From CAYUNA01 sp047629355 (GTDB lineage Bacteria > Bacteroidota > Bacteroidia > Chitinophagales > Saprospiraceae): 24,031 nucleotides of DNA. Below the pieces are notes generated by a model that was given only the letters and a program-made list of their open reading frames with translations, searched no databases and had not been told where the DNA came from. Where the stretch lies: the NCBI GenBank assembly GCA_047629355.1, contig JBLHWU010000093.1, positions 1 through 24,031 of the forward strand, read 5' to 3'. Shown one piece after another: positions 1-8,510 of this stretch. The stretch's first letter is position 1. Each line of letters opens with the position of its first letter. A program made the position numbers and the translations under genes.

Positions 1-134
1 TTAATAGTGTCGGATAGCATTTGGATGAGTTTTGAATTTGTACAAGGCAAAAAACGCAGACATAGCCTTTGCTATGGCGAGTATTTTTAACGAAGTACAA
101 ATTTAAAAATCGCCAAATCATCCGACAAGATTAA
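1..134. repeat. Long foldback (imperfect inverted repeat), probably cut by window edge
   Basis: The two halves pair along their whole length: TGTCGGAT near 8-15 with ATCCGACA near 120-127, ATTTGG with CCAAAT, AATTTGTAC (36-44) with GTACAAATT (96-104), and TTAAT at 1-5 with ATTAA at 130-134. The apex is a small perfect hairpin, CATAGC-CTTT-GCTATG (about 61-76). The same apex motif recurs in the foldback at 23896-24028. It contains no ORF. Its job is unknown; it could be a non-autonomous mobile element or a transcribed structured RNA. Confidence 0.75.
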
Positions 135-641
135 CTTGAATAACTACTTAGTCAACAACCTAGAGGTTATTAAACAGTAAAATATGACAATTACCCACAT
201 TTTTTGTTTGTAAAAAATCAGACGGAAGTAAAGAACTTAGTTCTTTGTAAACTCTTTTTGAAGAGAAATAGAAGAGAAAAGGGTATTCAAATGAAATCTA
301 AAATGCAATAACTATAACAATAGAACACTCTGCATTATGATTCATTCGAATACCCGAAAATGATATATTTGTTCACTAATTATATAGTTGCAAAAATACT
401 GCCAAAAAGGTGTCACAGATATTGTTTGAATGCCAATTTCAAGAAAAACATTATATTTATTTTTTAATTGAATTTAAAACACTAATTATCAATTATTTAC
501 ACTATTATTTTTTAAACAATTGATTGATTATTTTTCAGTGACTTTATTTTATAATTGATAAAAAAGAAGTCACAAGTATTCTCTTTTAAAAAAAAAGCGA
601 TTTTATTACTTAAATTCACGTTTAATGACAGGGTATAATTA
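135..641. other. AT-rich gene-free stretch with one inverted repeat (281-355)
   Basis: No convincing gene was found here. The only clear structure is an inverted repeat at 281-355: GGGTATTC (281-288) pairs with GAATACCC (348-355), and the pairing continues imperfectly inward (AATGAA with TTCATT, ATGCA with TGCAT). No T-run follows it on either strand, so it does not look like a standard terminator. The stretch 430-600 is very AT-rich and featureless. A short GGGT/ACCC pairing just past the stop of the leucine-rich-repeat gene (about 631-650) is too weak to call a terminator. Confidence 0.5.
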
Positions 642-2675
642 CTAACCCGTAATTCTCAACCAAGAGTATTTATTTCTCCAAGGCTCCATAATTGGCTGTT
701 GCATCAGTGGCGTATGATACAAATTCAATGCAAAACGATTGTATCCATGATAGAGTCCCATAGCTTCTGGCACATTTTTAGGTATTTTTTCAATTGGATT
801 TTCTGCTAAAGAAATCATCCACTTTTCGGCATTAGTATGAAATAATTCGATAGGAATCTCTGTAATTTTATTCTGCTTTAAAAATAACTTCACCTGTTTT
901 CGGTCTTGTAAAAGGACTAAAGGCAAAGTGGTTATTTGATTATTTATCAAAGATAGCTCTTCAAGTTGCGGTAATTTTTGCACCTCATCTGGTATCGACG
1001 AAATTTGATTTCCAGCTAATCCAAGTTTCTTCAAACGCTGCATTCTTGATATGGTTAATGGCACATTTTCTATTCCAGAATGGCTTATAGACAAAGACTC
1101 TAAATTCATATTCGTATCTAAATGCTGGATTTTATTATATGGAATGTCTTTGATACTAAGGCTGGTTAAATTCGGAAAATTCGCCAAATCAATCATTGCC
1201 TTTCCAGAAAATTCTTGACTATTGGTGGTCAACCTCAATAATTTCAGATTATTCATTTTGCGGATTCCTTCTGGACTTTCTCCTGTAAACAAATCAGCAA
1301 TTCTCCACCCATCAATCGCAATCGAACTTACTTGTTGAAGGTCAAAAAACTGAATGGGAATCTCGGTAAGATACATATCATAAATCCACAAAGTTTCTAA
1401 ATTACTCAACTTTGACAATTTTTCAAAAATAGACACGAAATCAGTTTCATGACTATTGCGAAGATTAATATTTTTAATTTTTGAAAAACTAAAAATCGAG
1501 TCTGGTAAGGTTTTAAACGGAAATTGTAGTTCAATTTGTGACAATTGTCGTTCGCGCTGATTTTCATCCACCATACCAACCACCCGCAGTCGATGCACCA
1601 TCAAATAAAATTCTACAGCATCAAGTTCTGCATGCTGCCCAACTGTCTTCATAAATTCAGAATCTAATCGTCTTCTAAACCCGTCCCTCCAAGTCCTTTT
1701 CAGGTGTTCTTGCAAGTTTCTACTCGCATATTTTCTAAAGCATTTTCGAACCTTGTTTCTAATCGTTGACGCTTTACTAAAATACGCAATCGCTGTCAAA
1801 CAGGAAATAATTTGATCTGAAACGCCACCACCTTCAATCAGTTCTAACGCCAGTAAAATATTATCATCGTCATCGCTAAACAACAATTTAATCAGATTTT
1901 CGGCAGAAGATTCATTCTCTGCTTCCATCAAATAAGGTGTATTTTCTCGCCACAATAACTCTTTAAAATCATCTTCGGTCAAAAAAATTACTTCCTGCTT
2001 AAGAAAATTTTGCAACGCCGTTTCGTTAGTCGTCGAAGTCAACACACCGTGCGTTACTTTTGCATTGAATTTTGAGGCGATACTAATTTTGGTTGTTTTA
2101 CTAATTTCAGCAACCTCTTTTTTCGTCATTCCCGTCATCCGTCCCGCTACAAAGAACAAATCATCACTTTTATGCTGATGTTCTGTCTGATGAAACGGTA
2201 ATTTGCTTTGCAATAACCCAAGTTCTTTCATTTCGAGGCTATATCGCAAGTATCTTTCTAAATCGGTAAGGTTAGCATCTTGATATTTTTTGATGAAAAT
2301 ATTTGCTTGTGTGACCAGTTTTTTATTACGAGTATTTATCTGAAAAGACGGAATTGGTCGTTTGGCTAAAGCCGCTTCTATTGAAAGTTCAAAAGTATAA
2401 TTTTCTGGCGGTCGGAGTTGAATATTTCTCTTTTTGGCATCTAAATGTCCGATTTTTCCTAAGTTACATGGAATCTCATTAAAATTCATGGTTAAATTGG
2501 CAATTTCTAAAAGTGGAAATTCCCCTAGAACGTCGATTAGTTGTATAAAATTGGATGCTTTCTTTCCAGAAAAACACAAAGTGACTTCCTTCGTTTTTTT
2601 CAGCTTCGCTAAAGCTAAAAAATCTGAAATCGCGCTGTTATTTGACAAAATAAACAGACTTTCTAACTGTTTCAT
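642..2675 (-). CDS. BRCT-domain plus leucine-rich-repeat protein
   Basis: 677 residues with no signal peptide, so probably cytoplasmic. Residues 171-242 read like a BRCT domain of the NAD-ligase type: FFVAGRMTGMTKKEVAEI, then a variable stretch and a FLTEDDFKELL end, matching the usual 'vtG.l..mtR.ea...i' start and 'i..e.Fl.ll' end. Residues 395-640 hold bacterial leucine-rich repeats (for example LKKLGLAGNQISSIPDEV and LEELSLINNQITTLP, spacing about 23), and residues 30-90 may hold degenerate ones. The middle (255-345) is helical and basic. The gene starts 3 bases after the bshC stop region on the same strand, so the two are likely co-transcribed. BRCT domains usually bind phosphopeptides or DNA ends and LRRs bind protein; the role here is unknown. 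No catalytic domain is visible. Confidence 0.8.
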   Translation of the reverse strand: MKQLESLFILSNNSAISDFLALAKLKKTKEVTLCFSGKKASNFIQLIDVLGEFPLLEIANLTMNFNEIPCNLGKIGHLDAKKRNIQLRPPENYTFELSIEAALAKRPIPSFQINTRNKKLVTQANIFIKKYQDANLTDLERYLRYSLEMKELGLLQSKLPFHQTEHQHKSDDLFFVAGRMTGMTKKEVAEISKTTKISIASKFNAKVTHGVLTSTTNETALQNFLKQEVIFLTEDDFKELLWRENTPYLMEAENESSAENLIKLLFSDDDDNILLALELIEGGGVSDQIISCLTAIAYFSKASTIRNKVRKCFRKYASRNLQEHLKRTWRDGFRRRLDSEFMKTVGQHAELDAVEFYLMVHRLRVVGMVDENQRERQLSQIELQFPFKTLPDSIFSFSKIKNINLRNSHETDFVSIFEKLSKLSNLETLWIYDMYLTEIPIQFFDLQQVSSIAIDGWRIADLFTGESPEGIRKMNNLKLLRLTTNSQEFSGKAMIDLANFPNLTSLSIKDIPYNKIQHLDTNMNLESLSISHSGIENVPLTISRMQRLKKLGLAGNQISSIPDEVQKLPQLEELSLINNQITTLPLVLLQDRKQVKLFLKQNKITEIPIELFHTNAEKWMISLAENPIEKIPKNVPEAMGLYHGYNRFALNLYHTPLMQQPIMEPWRNKYSWLRITG

Positions 2676-2678
2676 TCA

Positions 2679-4277
2679 TCATTCAGAATCAACCACCACC
2701 ACAAACCCTTTTTTCAGCGGGTCTAAATTTGCCTTCAACGTTTCAAAAAATGCTTCCCCGTATTTCAGATAAAAACCCATAAAATTGTCCGTTCGCTCCT
2801 GCAAACCATCATTATTTGGATATAGTTTATCCTTTAAACCAGCAATCTGATTCAAGGCAACATCATGCTTTTGCTTCTCTGCGCGCATAATTTTTGACTC
2901 CAAATTTTCGAGACTTTTCAATTGTTTTGCCTGTTCTGCAAAAACAGCTTTAACGAGCGTAGGCTCAATCGGCTCGGTCTTTTCAGCTACTTGCTCAAAG
3001 ACAGCTTTCAAAGCTTCCTTTTCTGCTTCCAAACTCAATTCTGCGGTCGCATTTTCGTTGACAAATTGCTTAATTAATTCATGTTCGCCTTGAAACATGG
3101 CTCCCACAGAAAAGCCTAATTTATCAATTTTTTTAGCATTGCCTTTATCTACCCAAAGCGCGGAATTCCGACGAATTAGCATCGGAAAGTTAATACCAAA
3201 ATGCTCAAATTGCGTCTTGCGTTCCAACCAATATGCCAACTCTCCACCACCACCGATATAGGCTAAATTGGGTAAAACAGCTTCTTCAAAGATTGGGCGC
3301 ATCACCACGTTCGGACTAAATTTTTCGGGATGATTGTCAATTTCTGCAACCATTTCTTTTTCAGAAAAAGTCAAATCTGTATTCAAAACTTGGTAACTGC
3401 CATTTTCAAAAACAATCCGTTCCCGAATTTGATCATCCAAATAGAAAAAATTAATCTCGCGAGGAGTCGCTTGTCCTGAAAAACCTACTTTCTCCAATTC
3501 AGCCACCGTTTCCTCAACCAAAGCAATCGAAGGCTGCTTTAAAATCTCCTCTTTTATGATAGGAATAAAAGCCCGTTTCAACTTCGGATGGCTCATATTT
3601 AGCACCACCAAGCCTTCATTTTTAAACAACTCATGCACCATCTGAATCGTCGCCTCTGCATACAATTCATTTTCGGTGTACGCATCATTCATTATTTTAA
3701 AAATGTGTTGTGCATTCTCTGAACCTTTTAACACTCCTTTTAACTCTTCTAAAACGGACTGAATCTTCGCCGTTTTCATCTTTCCCACCGAACCCGTCTC
3801 ACCACTTTCCCACGCTAATTTTTTTCCAAATAAGTTAGCATGATTCGCCTCTTCAAAATCATGGTCTTCGCCTCCAGTTACAAATACTGGAATAAACTGA
3901 TTCTCCCCATATTCTGCATTCAATTGCTTTGCCAAATTAATCGCAGAAATGATTTTATAAATATAGTAAAGTGGTCCGGTAAACAAACTTGGCTGATGCG
4001 CAGTAATGACCGTAAATGTGCTTTTATCCGCAATTTTCCCAATGTTCTCTTCTACTTTTCCAGCTATATCCAAACGACTATACTGTTCTTTCAAAACCTC
4101 GACAATCACCTCGCGATTGATATTTTCCGTCGCTTTATCGGCAATCACATTTTTGAAAGAAGCTAAGTTGACGGGGTATTTATAAAACGGTTGAAGGGTT
4201 GGGTCTTCTCGATAATACGCTTTGTCACGCGAAGACAATTGAGGGACATCTTCAAAAGGAATGTGTAATATTTCCAT
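2679..4277 (-). CDS. bshC: Bacillithiol biosynthesis cysteine-adding enzyme BshC
   Basis: 532 residues, the usual length for BshC. This is the last enzyme of bacillithiol synthesis, adding cysteine to glucosaminyl-malate in the cytoplasm. Hallmarks are TAHQPSLFTGPLYYIYKI (about residue 93 on) and VFVTGGEDHDFEEANH (about 131 on), which match the nucleotide-binding fold signatures of the family (typically 'GQQaGlftGPlyti.Ki' and 'vFwiasEDHDf.E'). A coiled coil follows in residues 405-490, as in known BshC. The ATG at 4277 gives a normal N-terminus (MEILHIPFEDVPQLS). It is the first gene of a two-gene unit with the BRCT-LRR gene. bshA and bshB are not in the window, which is normal as they are often unlinked. 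The bacillithiol role is by family; the sequence match is strong. Confidence 0.93.
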   Translation of the reverse strand: MEILHIPFEDVPQLSSRDKAYYREDPTLQPFYKYPVNLASFKNVIADKATENINREVIVEVLKEQYSRLDIAGKVEENIGKIADKSTFTVITAHQPSLFTGPLYYIYKIISAINLAKQLNAEYGENQFIPVFVTGGEDHDFEEANHANLFGKKLAWESGETGSVGKMKTAKIQSVLEELKGVLKGSENAQHIFKIMNDAYTENELYAEATIQMVHELFKNEGLVVLNMSHPKLKRAFIPIIKEEILKQPSIALVEETVAELEKVGFSGQATPREINFFYLDDQIRERIVFENGSYQVLNTDLTFSEKEMVAEIDNHPEKFSPNVVMRPIFEEAVLPNLAYIGGGGELAYWLERKTQFEHFGINFPMLIRRNSALWVDKGNAKKIDKLGFSVGAMFQGEHELIKQFVNENATAELSLEAEKEALKAVFEQVAEKTEPIEPTLVKAVFAEQAKQLKSLENLESKIMRAEKQKHDVALNQIAGLKDKLYPNNDGLQERTDNFMGFYLKYGEAFFETLKANLDPLKKGFVVVVDSE

Positions 4278-4501
4278 TGTATCTATGGTGTGAAGTTGGT
4301 TAGTTCGTTTATTTTAAAAAATTCCATCATAAAACACACTTGCTGAGAATTAGTTGATTGGTTAATTGGTTGATTTATTATTTTCACTTTAAAAATATAA
4401 GTATTTTCAAAAAAAGACCCAACCCTTTTGGGGAATGTCCACGTCCTACTCTCTAACCCATCAGATAGGCAACGAATCAAAAGTTAATCTTTGTCATAAA
4501 A

Positions 4502-4532
4502 TTGTAAAACACAAAATATTACCGTATTTTTA
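4502..4532 (+). promoter_or_regulatory. Weak Bacteroidota-type promoter for the peroxidase gene
   Basis: TTG at 4502-4504 is followed after 20 bases by TATTTTTA (4525-4532), an imperfect TAnnTTTG box. Transcription would begin near 4540 and give a leader of about 90 bases, which contains a small hairpin CCGAGGA-CAGG-TCTTCGG just ahead of the start. The rest of the 4278-4629 gap holds no gene I can support; a 65-codon minus-strand frame there lacks any protein character. Confidence 0.35.
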
Positions 4533-4629
4533 CAGTTCATTAGGGATAACGCTCTCTTCCCAACGAATCACTTGAATTAATTCTCTTCACACCCCGAGGA
4601 CAGGTCTTCGGAATTAAACCTTAAAAGTT

Positions 4630-5772
4630 ATGACAACAAAAGTCGCTTCTACACTCTCGATGGTCTGTTTAGCTGCCATTATGGTCGTTACTTCATGTAC
4701 AAAAGATACAGTTGATAGCACCGTAAAAAGCTATACCGACGCAGAATATTCTGTATTGAGCCAATCTTTGGATTTACCAACAGAAACTGCTAATTACAAA
4801 TCTCCAGAATTACCAGCACACCTAGCTGGTGGTGGATTCGTTGGAAATTCTGTTTCTAATCATGGTGCTACTTTAGGTCGCGTCTTGTTTCACGACAGCC
4901 GATTATCTGTAAATAATACCGTTAATTGCGCAAGTTGCCACAAGCAGGAAGCTGCATTTTCCGACACGCGCGCATTCAGTTTGGGTTACGAAGGCGAGGA
5001 GTCTTTGCGGAACTCAATTGCACTTGGAAATGTACGTTTTTACTACCACGACCGAGGTTTTTTCTGGGATGAAAGAGCGCAGTCTGTAGAGGAACAAGTT
5101 CGTCAGACTGTATCTAATCACTTAGAAATGGGAATGAACTTTGATGAATTGCCAAACAAATTGAAGGAAGAAGAGTTCTACACAATCTTGTTTAGAAAAG
5201 CTTACGGTGATAGCGATATTACTTCTGACCGTATTGCCAATGCGTTGGCGCAATATGTACGTTCCGTTTTATCTTTTGAAGCTCCATTTGATAAAGCAGC
5301 TACGCAAACAGGGGGTAGTTCTTGGACTTTAATCAACGCTGATATGGTTGGCTTGTCTGCTCAAGAAAATAGTGGTCGTGCCATATATGCTGCCAATTGT
5401 TCTTCTTGTCATGGTAATATTGTCACTTTAGGAAAAGCAAAGGCTAATAATGGGTTGGAAATGGTCTATACAGACCAAGGTGTAGGTGCATTGACCAACA
5501 ATCAATCGCAAATGGGTATCTTCAAAGTTCCCCACTTGCGTAATATTGGCTTGAGCGCACCTTATATGCACGACGGGCGATTTGCGACTATTGATGCGGT
5601 CATTGAGCATTACAGCACAGGAGTTGTGGCTCATGAAAACTTAGATAACTTATTGCCCGTTGGTGGGTTCAATTTCGCGGCACAAGAAAAAGAAGATTTG
5701 AAAGCATTTTTGGGTACTTTGACGGATACAGAGTTTACACAAAAAGCAATATATGCGACTCCTTTTAAATAA
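4630..5772 (+). CDS. Di-heme cytochrome c peroxidase (MauG/CcpA family) lipoprotein
   Basis: 380 residues. A signal peptide ends in a lipobox (VTSC, Cys23), so the protein is probably a lipid-anchored periplasmic or outer-membrane protein. Two c-type heme sites are visible: CASCH at 100-104 and CSSCH at 257-261. FFWDERAQSVEEQ (about 144-156) matches the tryptophan-containing stretch between hemes in this family, and PYMHDGRFATIDAVIEHY near residue 310 is the standard second-heme C-terminal segment. Members reduce hydrogen peroxide with electrons from small cytochromes, or oxidise other substrates (MauG-like); the sequence does not decide which. The gene is flanked by its own leader and a repeat-filled gap, so it is probably monocistronic. 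Downstream I see no clean terminator. Confidence 0.9.
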   Translation: MTTKVASTLSMVCLAAIMVVTSCTKDTVDSTVKSYTDAEYSVLSQSLDLPTETANYKSPELPAHLAGGGFVGNSVSNHGATLGRVLFHDSRLSVNNTVNCASCHKQEAAFSDTRAFSLGYEGEESLRNSIALGNVRFYYHDRGFFWDERAQSVEEQVRQTVSNHLEMGMNFDELPNKLKEEEFYTILFRKAYGDSDITSDRIANALAQYVRSVLSFEAPFDKAATQTGGSSWTLINADMVGLSAQENSGRAIYAANCSSCHGNIVTLGKAKANNGLEMVYTDQGVGALTNNQSQMGIFKVPHLRNIGLSAPYMHDGRFATIDAVIEHYSTGVVAHENLDNLLPVGGFNFAAQEKEDLKAFLGTLTDTEFTQKAIYATPFK

Positions 5773-5810
5773 TTATTCGGGATTGGTTATTTGGGTAGGA
5801 ATCCGTTTAT

Positions 5811-6177
5811 AAGGAATGAGAATTAAATAAAGGTACTTTTTTAAGCGCGCGTTTTCGTTCCTAGTGCAACAACCCTTAAATAACTACCTACTTAATTTGA
5901 GAAGTGAGAAAATCCTAAGATTTTCGAGTTTCATAAAACATAGTGCGCCTCGCCTTCGGCGAGGCGGGTGAGATTATTGAGGGATGAAAACAGTTTTTAC
6001 AAAATCATTTTCACCCCTCAAACTACCTTTGTTTTAGATAGGTAGTTATTTTTGGGCTACACCACTAGTTTTTGCTTTCAAAGTGCGACTTATGTTGATA
6101 TAATGAGCATTTTTAAAGTGAAAATATGGACTAAATATCCACTCAAAAATGTAAGATTATTTATTTCGCGTTGCTAA
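5811..6177. mobile_element. Copy 1 of repeat family B, interrupted by another element
   Basis: The left piece (5811-5864, starts AAGGAATGAG) aligns with the left part of the intact copy at 8336-8510 (AAGGAACGCG). The right piece (about 6065-6177) aligns with the rest: GCTTTCAAAGTGCGACTTATG, shared TTGATATAATGAGCA, and the end TTATTTATTTCGCGTT. If the 200-base insert and one 4-base duplication are removed, about 163 bases remain, close to the intact copy's 168-175. No ORF. A MITE-like, non-autonomous element is the best description. Confidence 0.65.
5865..6064 (-). mobile_element. Family-A hairpin element nested in repeat B
   Basis: Read on the minus strand it starts TGGTGTAGCCC and ends GGGTTGTTGCA. 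The two ends share an exact 13-base inverted repeat AAATAACTACCTA (5878-5890 and 6039-6051) and looser outer pairing, and are flanked by CTAG on both sides (5861-5864, 6065-6068), a candidate target duplication. Inside are the family-A core hairpin (5977-6022; TTGAGGGATGAAAA pairing with TTTTCACCCCTCAA) and a GC-rich mini-hairpin CGCCTCGCC-TTC-GGCGAGGCG (5946-5966). No protein is encoded. Confidence 0.7.
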
Positions 6178-6222
6178 GTTCTTTATCCAAGTAAGATTTT
6201 CCAATAAAATAAAATAAAATAA

Positions 6223-6257
6223 AATAAGGCTGATTAGAAATTCTAATCAGCCTTATT
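6223..6257. terminator. Strong bidirectional-looking terminator hairpin
   Basis: A 17-base perfect stem with a one-base centre: AATAAGGCTGATTAGAA pairs with TTCTAATCAGCCTTATT. It lies 50 bases past the stop of the minus-strand H1-like gene; on that strand it is followed by a T-rich tract formed by five AAAAT units (6202-6226 on the plus strand). It most likely ends the H1-like transcript. Confidence 0.7.
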
Positions 6258-6307
6258 TATTGCGCTAAACTTCCGTGCGCCATGCGCCAGGAACAGTAAG
6301 CCGTCTT

Positions 6308-7153
6308 TTATCTTTTTCCTCCTTTCAACACCTCTTGCAATTGCTTTAATTGGTCCCAATCACCCACAGCTGCGATACCTGCTTGTTCCGCCCAAGTCGT
6401 TGGTTTATGCATTCGGAAACGTGGTCCAGCGGTTGCCAAAACTTTTTCCAACCGTTCGATTTTCGCTTTCGACAATTGTGCAAATGTCATGATGCCATCA
6501 GCTTGTAGTAAACTTTCAATCTTTGGACCGACACCTTCAATTCTTTTCAAATTGTCTTTCGTTGAAGTCGCCCGTTTAGTAGGTTTCACTGCTGATTTGC
6601 GTGGATTAGTCGGTGCTTTTACAGGCGTTTTCGGTGGCATTTTTTCTTTTCGAGCAGCCACACTTGGCACAGCATAAGGCGTTCGCTTAGTAGCAACCTT
6701 AGTCGTAGTCGTTGGTTTTACCGACTTTACAATTGGCGTAACACGCTGTGCTTTTTTAACAGTAGCCTTCGGGCTCGCTTCACTTTTCTTCGTCACTTTA
6801 ACTTTAGCGGGCTTCGCAATAGTCGTTTTTTTAGTAGCTTTTGCCGCTTTGTTAGCAACGACTGCTTTCTTTTCTTTTTTAATCTTAGCCACAGGCTTTA
6901 AACAAGCACTCAATGCCTCTTTTGCTTTTAAATAAGCTTTTTTCTTCTTGCGAAATGCTTTTTTAGAATTCATTGCTGCTGCCTTGAATGGTTCTAATTC
7001 AGCAACTAATTTTTTCAACTTTCGCTTATATTTTTTAGTCGTAGATTCTTTTTTATCCATTGCAGAACGCGCATCTTTTCGCAATTCTCTTACCTTTGCC
7101 TTTAGTTTCCCACAATCTTTTTTGGGAGTCTTAGATTTATCTTTCTTCATCAT
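6308..7153 (-). CDS. Histone H1-like lysine-rich protein with C-terminal helix-hairpin-helix domain
   Basis: 281 residues from the ATG at 7153 (a second ATG follows directly at 7150). The longer open frame reaching 7306 would overlap the divergent lipoprotein gene and has an unlikely N-terminus. The first about 195 residues are rich in lysine, alanine, threonine and proline with KKTT/AKPAK-like runs, as in bacterial H1-like proteins that bind DNA or RNA. A short predicted coiled coil (about 10-65) leads. The last about 80 residues form a helix-hairpin-helix module (NLKRIEGVGPKIESLLQADG, then HKPTTWAEQAGIAAVGDWDQL) like the extension known on ribosomal protein L21 of Bacteroidota. A nucleoid- or ribosome-associated role is an inference. 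A terminator lies at 6223-6257. Confidence 0.8.
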   Translation of the reverse strand: MMKKDKSKTPKKDCGKLKAKVRELRKDARSAMDKKESTTKKYKRKLKKLVAELEPFKAAAMNSKKAFRKKKKAYLKAKEALSACLKPVAKIKKEKKAVVANKAAKATKKTTIAKPAKVKVTKKSEASPKATVKKAQRVTPIVKSVKPTTTTKVATKRTPYAVPSVAARKEKMPPKTPVKAPTNPRKSAVKPTKRATSTKDNLKRIEGVGPKIESLLQADGIMTFAQLSKAKIERLEKVLATAGPRFRMHKPTTWAEQAGIAAVGDWDQLKQLQEVLKGGKR

Positions 7154-7296
7154 AGAAATTTTATGGTTAAGAATTCGTTGAAGCTGTTTAAAAATACCTG
7201 CGGACTTATTAAAATAAGGCATTTTAAGAGACCGGCAATACATTTTTAAATAACTTCTTTGGGTAAATGTAAAATAATTTTTAATAAAACAGAAAA

Positions 7297-7800
7297 ATGA
7301 GACCAATTCTTACTTTACTATTTTTTATCACTTTAGTCTTTGGCTGTGAAAACTCCGCCGAAAAAACTAATGACTGTAATTTAGGTCAACCAACCCCTAT
7401 TTTTTCAGATACACTCAGTCAAGTGCAATCACAGCAGTTTGAGTTGAATGGACAAACGAGTCTTGAAACCATTGTTTTTAAAAATGGAATAGCCTTAGAA
7501 TTGGCGCAAAGTGGTTGCGAGCAAATTTCGCAGGAATTTCAATTTAAAATAAAAAACATTCCTGACAAGAGCAGCACACTGCCCTGGATAGAAGCTGGCA
7601 TCTCGCAATTTAAGTTTTTATCAAGTTTGGGAGCGCAATTTGCTCCGTTTTTTATGTGGGCGACAAGTATGGAAGACCAGAAGGAACAGTTTACCTTTAA
7701 TACGCCATTGGAATTAGGACCAGGCTTTTTCGTTACCTTTAACAAAGTCCCAAGCACTAATTTTGATATTCTAATTGTTCGATTGCACACCGAAGGCTAG
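7297..7800 (+). CDS. Small predicted lipoprotein, function unknown
   Basis: 167 residues. A hydrophobic signal (residues 1-16) ends in a lipobox VFGC with Cys17, followed by a polar linker, so it is a predicted lipoprotein. I do not recognise a domain. The mature part has two further cysteines (27 and 74) that might form a disulfide. It is divergent from the H1-like gene with about 143 bases between the starts. No clear terminator hairpin follows, only a run of T immediately past the stop. It is probably a single gene. Confidence 0.75.
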   Translation: MRPILTLLFFITLVFGCENSAEKTNDCNLGQPTPIFSDTLSQVQSQQFELNGQTSLETIVFKNGIALELAQSGCEQISQEFQFKIKNIPDKSSTLPWIEAGISQFKFLSSLGAQFAPFFMWATSMEDQKEQFTFNTPLELGPGFFVTFNKVPSTNFDILIVRLHTEG

Positions 7801-7996
7801 TTTTTTTTAAATAAAAACTCAAAAACAAATCATACTTTTTCATTTTTATTAAAACCTGATTATCAATATTTTTTAAAAAAAAATAATTAAAAATTAAAAA
7901 ATCGCTACCTTTATAATTAGCTAATAATCAATGACTTACTGTTTTAATTGAAGTTTAAACACTAAATAATCGTTTTTTTTAAAATTTAAAAAAAAA

Positions 7997-8028
7997 TTTG
8001 GACAGAATGAAAGAATTTTATACTTTCG
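7997..8028 (+). promoter_or_regulatory. Bacteroidota-type promoter of a short transcript
   Basis: TTTG (7997-8000), a 20-base spacer, then TACTTTCG (8021-8028), one base from the TAnnTTTG consensus. Long A and T tracts lie just upstream (7973-7996), which often strengthen promoters. Start of transcription would be near 8036. The remaining upstream DNA (7801-7996) is extremely AT-rich and shows no gene. Confidence 0.55.
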
Positions 8029-8035
8029 TTTTAAG

Positions 8036-8304
8036 AACATACAATACTTAAAATAAGTAAGCGTAGCATACTAAGGAAAACAAGAAACTTACCATCATTA
8101 TTGGGCTTCTTCTGTATCACTTCCATCGGACTTGGTATCTTCCTTACGACCCTACTACCGTTCCATAATCGAAATGCATAAATTGGCAAAACATTTGCCT
8201 TTCTTCATATTGATAATTAACTTTATGCGATAAAAAAATTCTTTTGTCTATAGTATCAGTAAGTTAGATAGTCCCTGCAATGGTTTTTATTGCAGGGTTT
8301 TTTT
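8036..8304 (+). ncRNA. Putative short stand-alone transcript (small RNA or small-protein mRNA)
   Basis: About 270 bases bounded by a good promoter (7997-8028) and a strong terminator (8273-8305), with no standard gene between. It contains a small hairpin GGCAAA-ACA-TTTGCC (about 8183-8197). Two overlapping frames look weakly membrane-like: one ends GIFLTTLLPFHNRNA, another reads KKLTIIIGLLLYHF, but neither has an ATG, GTG or well-placed TTG start, so it may be a non-coding RNA or a decayed small gene. I do not recognise it as a known RNA family. Confidence 0.4.
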
Positions 8305-8305
8305 T
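8273..8305 (+). terminator. Intrinsic terminator
   Basis: CCCTGCAAT (8273-8281) pairs perfectly with ATTGCAGGG (8289-8297) around a 7-base loop and is followed directly by nine T residues. The orientation fits ending a plus-strand transcript begun near 8036. Confidence 0.85.
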
Positions 8306-8335
8306 GTCTATTTTGAAGTAACTGCAAAAAATATA

Positions 8336-8510
8336 CTTTAAGGAACGCGAAATAAATAAATAAATGTAGTTTCCTGAGCGTGAGATTTTGGTCTTAATTT
8401 TTGCTTTGAAAGTGCGATTTATGTTGATATAATGAGCAATTTTAAAGTTAAAAATGAAGGCAAAATATTCTGTCAAGAAGCGCTAGTTATTTATTTCGCG
8501 TTCCTTAGAG
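8336..8510. mobile_element. Copy 2 of repeat family B, intact MITE-like element
   Basis: About 175 bases with 24-base terminal inverted repeats at 8336-8359 and 8487-8510 differing at one position; the ends read TAAGGAACGCGAAATAAATA on both strands. A TA dinucleotide flanks each end, a possible minimal target duplication. The interior matches the interrupted copy at 5811-6177. It has no ORF worth calling. I cannot name the parent insertion-sequence family. Confidence 0.7.

Noticed and set aside
4283..4480. 65-codon minus-strand frame upstream of bshC
   Set aside because: No start context, composition or motif typical of a protein; lies in a probable control region.
6202..6226. (AAAAT)5 microsatellite as a phase-variation switch
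   Set aside because: It lies downstream of the H1-like gene next to a terminator, not in a coding or promoter region, and is more simply the terminator's T-rich tail.
7154..7306. Longer N-terminus for the H1-like protein
   Set aside because: It would overlap the divergent lipoprotein start and has hydrophobic/aromatic residues unlike the protein; ATG at 7153 is better.
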